A stretch of 15,257 nt of DNA from CALMEC01 sp964440285 (GTDB lineage: Bacteria; Actinomycetota; Thermoleophilia; Miltoncostaeales; Miltoncostaeaceae), in NCBI GenBank assembly GCA_964440285.1, contig CAYTRV010000048.1, forward strand, positions 1 through 15,257, in the 5' to 3' direction. Within the stretch, counting starts at the first letter, position 1, and each line of letters starts with the position of its first letter. The position numbers and the translations under genes were made by a program. This document shows, one piece after another, positions 12,881 through 15,257 of this stretch. Below the pieces are notes generated by a model. That model searched no databases, was not told the origin of the DNA, and saw nothing but the letters and a program-made list of their open reading frames with translations.

Positions 12881-13191
12881 ACCTCGTTGAGTGTCGCGAC
12901 CCGTCACGTTCTTACCACTGCGATCGGCGGCCTGGCGAGAAACTCCTGCCCGAGCGCCCGGTCGTCTCCCAGCACACCGCGAAGGACCGACGTCCTGGTC
13001 GTCGCACCCGGCTGGCGGGCCCCGCGCAGGCTCGCGCGTCAGGTGCGGGGCTTCGGTCCGTACGGCCGATGACCGCCAACACTTCTCCTGAGTCTCCGCA
13101 TCGGCCCGGACGCCCGGAAGGCGGCCTCGGTCTCCCACTGGGCTCGGCCCGGCGAACCGACTTGGCGGCTCGCATCGCACCGTCCCGTCCG
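12881..13191. other. Divergent gap between the CPP-motif gene and the antiporter promoter
   Basis: About 310 bases contain no frame with convincing protein character on either strand. A 7-bp stem, GCCCCGC (13019-13025) with GCGGGGC (13045-13051), encloses a 19-base loop but has no T-run. No riboswitch or tRNA-like fold was recognised. The stretch could hold regulatory sites for the two divergent transcripts, but none can be named. Confidence 0.4.
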
Positions 13192-13220
13192 GTGAGTCGC
13201 TCCACCCGTTCGGGTAAAGT
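13192..13220 (+). promoter_or_regulatory. Probable promoter of the antiporter-regulator pair
   Basis: GTGAGT (13192-13197) and TAAAGT (13215-13220) are separated by 17 bases, a reasonable sigma-A -35/-10 pair. The -10 is one of the most AT-rich spots in the area. It predicts a transcript start near 13227, about 15 bases before the ribosome binding site. Confidence 0.5.
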
Positions 13221-13241
13221 CGCGGCCCCACCGCCAGCCAC

Positions 13242-13247
13242 GAGGAG
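13242..13247 (+). promoter_or_regulatory. Ribosome binding site of the antiporter, with no ATG/GTG/TTG after it
   Basis: GAGGAG (13242-13247) is a strong ribosome binding site and should be followed by a start codon around 13253-13259. In the antiporter frame those codons are GCC, TTC and GAA. No standard start occurs until GTG at 13316, 68 bases downstream. Confidence 0.55.
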
Positions 13248-13315
13248 CACCCGCCTTCGAATTCACCGAACTCGCAGTCGTTCTCCTCGCCCTGACGGTC
13301 GCCGGGTTCGTCGGC

Positions 13316-14461
13316 GTGCGCCTCGGGTTCTCGGCGATCCCGCTCTACATCGGCGCGGGGATCCTGCTCGGGCCGGGAGAGCCGGTCGTCCTCCACGTGG
13401 TGACGCCGACCGAGGGCACCCAGCTGCTTTCGGACCTCGGGATCGTGCTCCTCCTGTTCTTCCTCGGCCTCGAGTTCTCACTCGAACGGCTGACGCAGGC
13501 TCGTCGATCGACGCTCGTCGGCGGGGCGATCGACCTCGGCATCGCCGGAGGCGGCGCCCTCGTCCTCTCCCTCATCCTGCTCGGCCCCGGGGTCGAGGCG
13601 GTCATCCTGGCGGGGTTGATCTACGTGTCGTCGAGCGCGGTCATCACCCGGGCCCTGTTCGACTTCCGGCGACTCGCCGACCCGGAGACCGACCTGGTGC
13701 TCGGGGTGCTCGTATTCGAGGACATCGCCATTGCGCTGTTTCTCGCGGTCGCCGCCGCTCTCGCGACCGGCGGCGACGCCGGCCCGGCCGGCATCGCAGC
13801 CACCGCCGTGATCGCCCTCCTGGTCGTCGGCGCATTCCTGGCGGCCAGCAAGTACACCCCCCGGATCTTCGACCGGTACGCCCCCCGCTTGGAGCGCGAG
13901 CAGCTCCTGTTGCTCACCCTCACCGTCGCGATCGGCTCCGCGGCGGTCGCCGATGCCGCTGGCCTGTCGGAGGCGATCGGCGCCCTCCTCGCGGGGGTCC
14001 TCCTCTCCGGCAGCCAACTGCGCGACGCGATCGAACAGGAGCTCCTCGGGCTGCGCGACTTCGCCGCGGGCATCTTCTTCTTCTCGTTCGGACTGGGCGT
14101 CGACCTCGGTGAGGCGGACCTCGTCTGGACGTGGCTTCTCGCGGCGATCCCCGTGGGGGTCGCGACCAAGCTCCTCGGTGGGTACGTCGGCGGCCAGGCC
14201 ACCGGGCTCACGCGCGCCAGGAGCTTCAACGCGGGCACTTCGCTCATCGCCCGGGGTGAGTTCACGATCATCCTCTCCCAGCTCGCAGCCGCAGGCATCG
14301 CGCTCGACGCGGGCTTCCGCGAACGGATCGAGCCGTTCGCCGGGGTGTTCGTCGTGGCGACGACGGTCATCGGAGTGCTATTCATGAAGGAGTCCCGCCG
14401 CATCGGCCGCGCGATCTTCGCCGGAGCTCGGGGCGTGCAACGTCAAACAAGGAGCCGGTAA
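13316..14461 (+). CDS. khtU: CPA2-type potassium(sodium)/proton antiporter, KhtU-like; true N-terminus probably upstream
   Basis: This is a polytopic cation/proton antiporter of the CPA2/KefB superfamily, with 381 residues from the first standard start. Features are IPLYIGAGILLGPGEP, LGIVLLLFFLGLEFSLERL, the STLVGGAIDLGIAGGGALV helix, VSSSAVITRALFDFRRL, LVFEDIAIALFLAVAA (with the ED pair typical of this superfamily's ion site) and GLSEAIGALLAGVLLSGS. The GTG at 13316 is almost certainly not the real start. The frame is open further up and encodes FEFTELAVVLLALTVAGFVGV (bases 13256-13318), the expected first helix, directly behind a strong GAGGAG and a promoter. Either a non-standard start or a base error hides the true start near 13253-13259. 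It probably extrudes K+ in exchange for H+ under control of the KhtT-like protein encoded next. Its TAA overlaps the next ATG by one base. Confidence 0.85.
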   Translation: MRLGFSAIPLYIGAGILLGPGEPVVLHVVTPTEGTQLLSDLGIVLLLFFLGLEFSLERLTQARRSTLVGGAIDLGIAGGGALVLSLILLGPGVEAVILAGLIYVSSSAVITRALFDFRRLADPETDLVLGVLVFEDIAIALFLAVAAALATGGDAGPAGIAATAVIALLVVGAFLAASKYTPRIFDRYAPRLEREQLLLLTLTVAIGSAAVADAAGLSEAIGALLAGVLLSGSQLRDAIEQELLGLRDFAAGIFFFSFGLGVDLGEADLVWTWLLAAIPVGVATKLLGGYVGGQATGLTRARSFNAGTSLIARGEFTIILSQLAAAGIALDAGFRERIEPFAGVFVVATTVIGVLFMKESRRIGRAIFAGARGVQRQTRSR

Positions 14462-14964
14462 TGCGTGAGGTGCGCGAGACGCGCCTGCCAGGCGTTGGAA
14501 CGAAGTTCACGATGGAGACCCGCCGCGGTGAGAGCGTCTGCGTGGTCGTCCACACCGACGGCCTGCGGGAGCTCTACCACTTCGACGACCCCGACGACGA
14601 GCCGTACCGGATCGCCCTCAACGACGACGAGGCCCGCCAGGTCGGGGCGCTCCTCGGCGGCGTGATCTACCGGCCGCAGCTCGTGCAGGACCTCGAGATG
14701 GCGCTCGGCGACCTGGTCGTCGAATGGATCGAGCTGCCGCCGACCAGTCCGCTCGTGGGTCTGACGGTCATGACCTGCCGGATCCGCCGCACGACCGGTT
14801 CGACGATCGTCGCGATCCTCCGTGGCGGCGGGTCGGTCGCCATGCCGCACCCTGACGAGGTGCTGCAGGCCGGGGACGTCCTCGTCGTCATCGGCAACCC
14901 CGACGTGTTCCCCGTCATCCGCCGCCTCGTGGCCGAGGGCCCCTCGGACGGCGACACCGACTGA
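14461..14964 (+). CDS. khtT: KhtT-like regulatory subunit of the potassium/proton antiporter (RCK_C domain)
   Basis: This 167-residue cytoplasmic protein matches the KhtT layout of Bacillus subtilis in order and length. The N-terminal domain (1-78) has ETRLPGVGTKFTMETRRGE, HTDGLRELYHFDDPDDEP and DDEARQVGALLGGVIYRP. The RCK_C/TrkA_C domain (about 85-158) has VEWIELPPTSPLVGLTV and HPDEVLQAGDVLVVIGNPDVF. KhtT controls KhtU and is known to bind c-di-AMP through its RCK_C domain; binding here is inferred. AAGGAG (14449-14454) lies six bases before the ATG. The ATG overlaps the antiporter stop by one base (TAATG), so the pair is translated together. The antiporter-first order is opposite to B. subtilis. 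Confidence 0.9.
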   Translation: MREVRETRLPGVGTKFTMETRRGESVCVVVHTDGLRELYHFDDPDDEPYRIALNDDEARQVGALLGGVIYRPQLVQDLEMALGDLVVEWIELPPTSPLVGLTVMTCRIRRTTGSTIVAILRGGGSVAMPHPDEVLQAGDVLVVIGNPDVFPVIRRLVAEGPSDGDTD

Positions 14965-14979
14965 ACGACCGTCAGGTGA

Positions 14980-15004
14980 CCGCGCCGGTCATCACCCGGC
15001 GCGG
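14980..15004. terminator. Bidirectional hairpin between khtT and ahcY
   Basis: CCGCGCCGG (14980-14988) pairs with CCGGCGCGG (14996-15004), a 9-bp GC-only stem with a seven-base loop. It lies 15 bases past the khtT stop and 20 bases past the ahcY stop on the other strand, as expected for a shared terminator of converging genes. An overlapping weaker stem (14975-14982 with 14986-14993) competes with it. Confidence 0.6.
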
Positions 15005-15023
15005 CGCCGCGGGAAGCAGGGCC

Positions 15024-15257
15024 TCAGTACCGGTAGTGGTCCGGCTTGTAGGGGCCCTCCTGGGACACGCCGATGTAGGCGGCCTGCTCCGGGGTGAGGG
15101 AGGTGAGCTTGACGCCGAGGGCGTCCAGGTGGAGCCTGGCGACCTTCTCGTCGAGGTGCTTCGGCAGGGTGTAGACCTGCCGGCTGTACTCGTCGTTCTT
15201 CGTGAACAGCTCGATCTGGGCGATCGTCTGGTTCGTGAACGAGTTCGACATCACGAA
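15024..15257 (-). CDS. ahcY: S-adenosylhomocysteinase, C-terminal part (cut by window edge)
   Basis: The last 77 residues of AhcY are encoded, running off the right edge. The enzyme splits S-adenosylhomocysteine to adenosine and homocysteine, using bound NAD, and so relieves product inhibition of methyltransferases. The segment FVMSNSFTNQTIAQIELFTK, then TLPKHLDEKVARLHLDALG and LTPEQAAYIG, is diagnostic. The strictly conserved C-terminal tail ends PYKPDHYRY, whose lysine and tyrosine reach into the neighbouring subunit's NAD site. A GTG/ATG near 15254 is only an internal codon, because TTC precedes it in the open frame. The gene converges with khtT. Confidence 0.96.
   Translation of the reverse strand, partial: FVMSNSFTNQTIAQIELFTKNDEYSRQVYTLPKHLDEKVARLHLDALGVKLTSLTPEQAAYIGVSQEGPYKPDHYRY

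Noticed and set aside
13019..13051. Stem in the 12881-13191 gap as a structured RNA or riboswitch
   Set aside because: Only one 7-bp GC stem with a large loop, no recognised riboswitch core, and the antiporter promoter lies downstream of it.
12881..13396. Upstream extension of the CPP-motif protein to 247 residues
   Set aside because: The added part has no domain character and crosses the antiporter promoter and first helix; the ATG at 12880 suffices.
12622..14112. 496-codon plus-strand frame
   Set aside because: It overlaps the antiporter in another frame and has the Arg/Pro-rich composition of a high-GC shadow; the antiporter frame has clear membrane helices.

Overview
The window is high-GC DNA (roughly 70% by eye) with short intergenic gaps, many 1- to 11-base gene overlaps and TGA as the commonest stop codon. 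The primary sigma factor, MurT/GatD, the KhtT-type potassium/proton antiporter regulator, the YqgE/AlgH protein and a small CPP-motif protein together suggest an uncultured Actinomycetota, most likely of the Thermoleophilia type. That placement is an inference from gene content. No tRNA, rRNA, CRISPR array, insertion sequence or phage gene was seen. Most of the window is chromosomal housekeeping with a few odd genes.

Layout. (1) 2-421 (+): the end of an exported thioredoxin-fold protein with an in-frame TGA exactly where the first active-site cysteine should be (TGA-H-F-C), followed by a GGT-loop hairpin. It is a candidate selenoprotein and the most interesting signal here. (2) 3988-435 (-): rpiA, murT, a SAM methyltransferase and gatD in one tightly packed run. 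MurT/GatD amidates the D-glutamate of lipid II, and a methyltransferase sits between the two subunits. (3) 4022-5937 (+): a metallo-beta-lactamase-fold hydrolase, a 90-residue two-helix membrane protein and YqgE/AlgH. (4) 7121-6012 (-): the RpoD-type sigma factor, with an unclear start. (5) 7438-10214 (+): an OmpA-domain envelope protein, a short NfeD-like protein, an MFS transporter with a large outside loop, and a translationally coupled exported protein. (6) 10484-10852 (+): a cupin behind an inverted repeat.

(7) 12880-10888 (-): three overlapping genes. They are a 75-residue CPP-motif protein, a sigma-factor-like protein that keeps region 2 but has lost region 4 and ends in an H-x3-C-x2-C zinc-binding-like tail, and an FAD-dependent ferredoxin-reductase-type enzyme. 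(8) 13192-14964 (+): a promoter, a strong ribosome binding site, a KhtU-like antiporter with no normal start codon at the expected place, and its KhtT-like regulator. (9) 15257-15024 (-): the C-terminus of S-adenosylhomocysteinase, cut by the window edge.

Several genes show small irregularities: the antiporter start, the rpoD start and a possible pair of compensating shifts in the CPP protein. These could be real biology, or base-level errors in the assembly. The same caution applies to the TGA in the first gene, although its exact position at the catalytic residue argues for selenocysteine.
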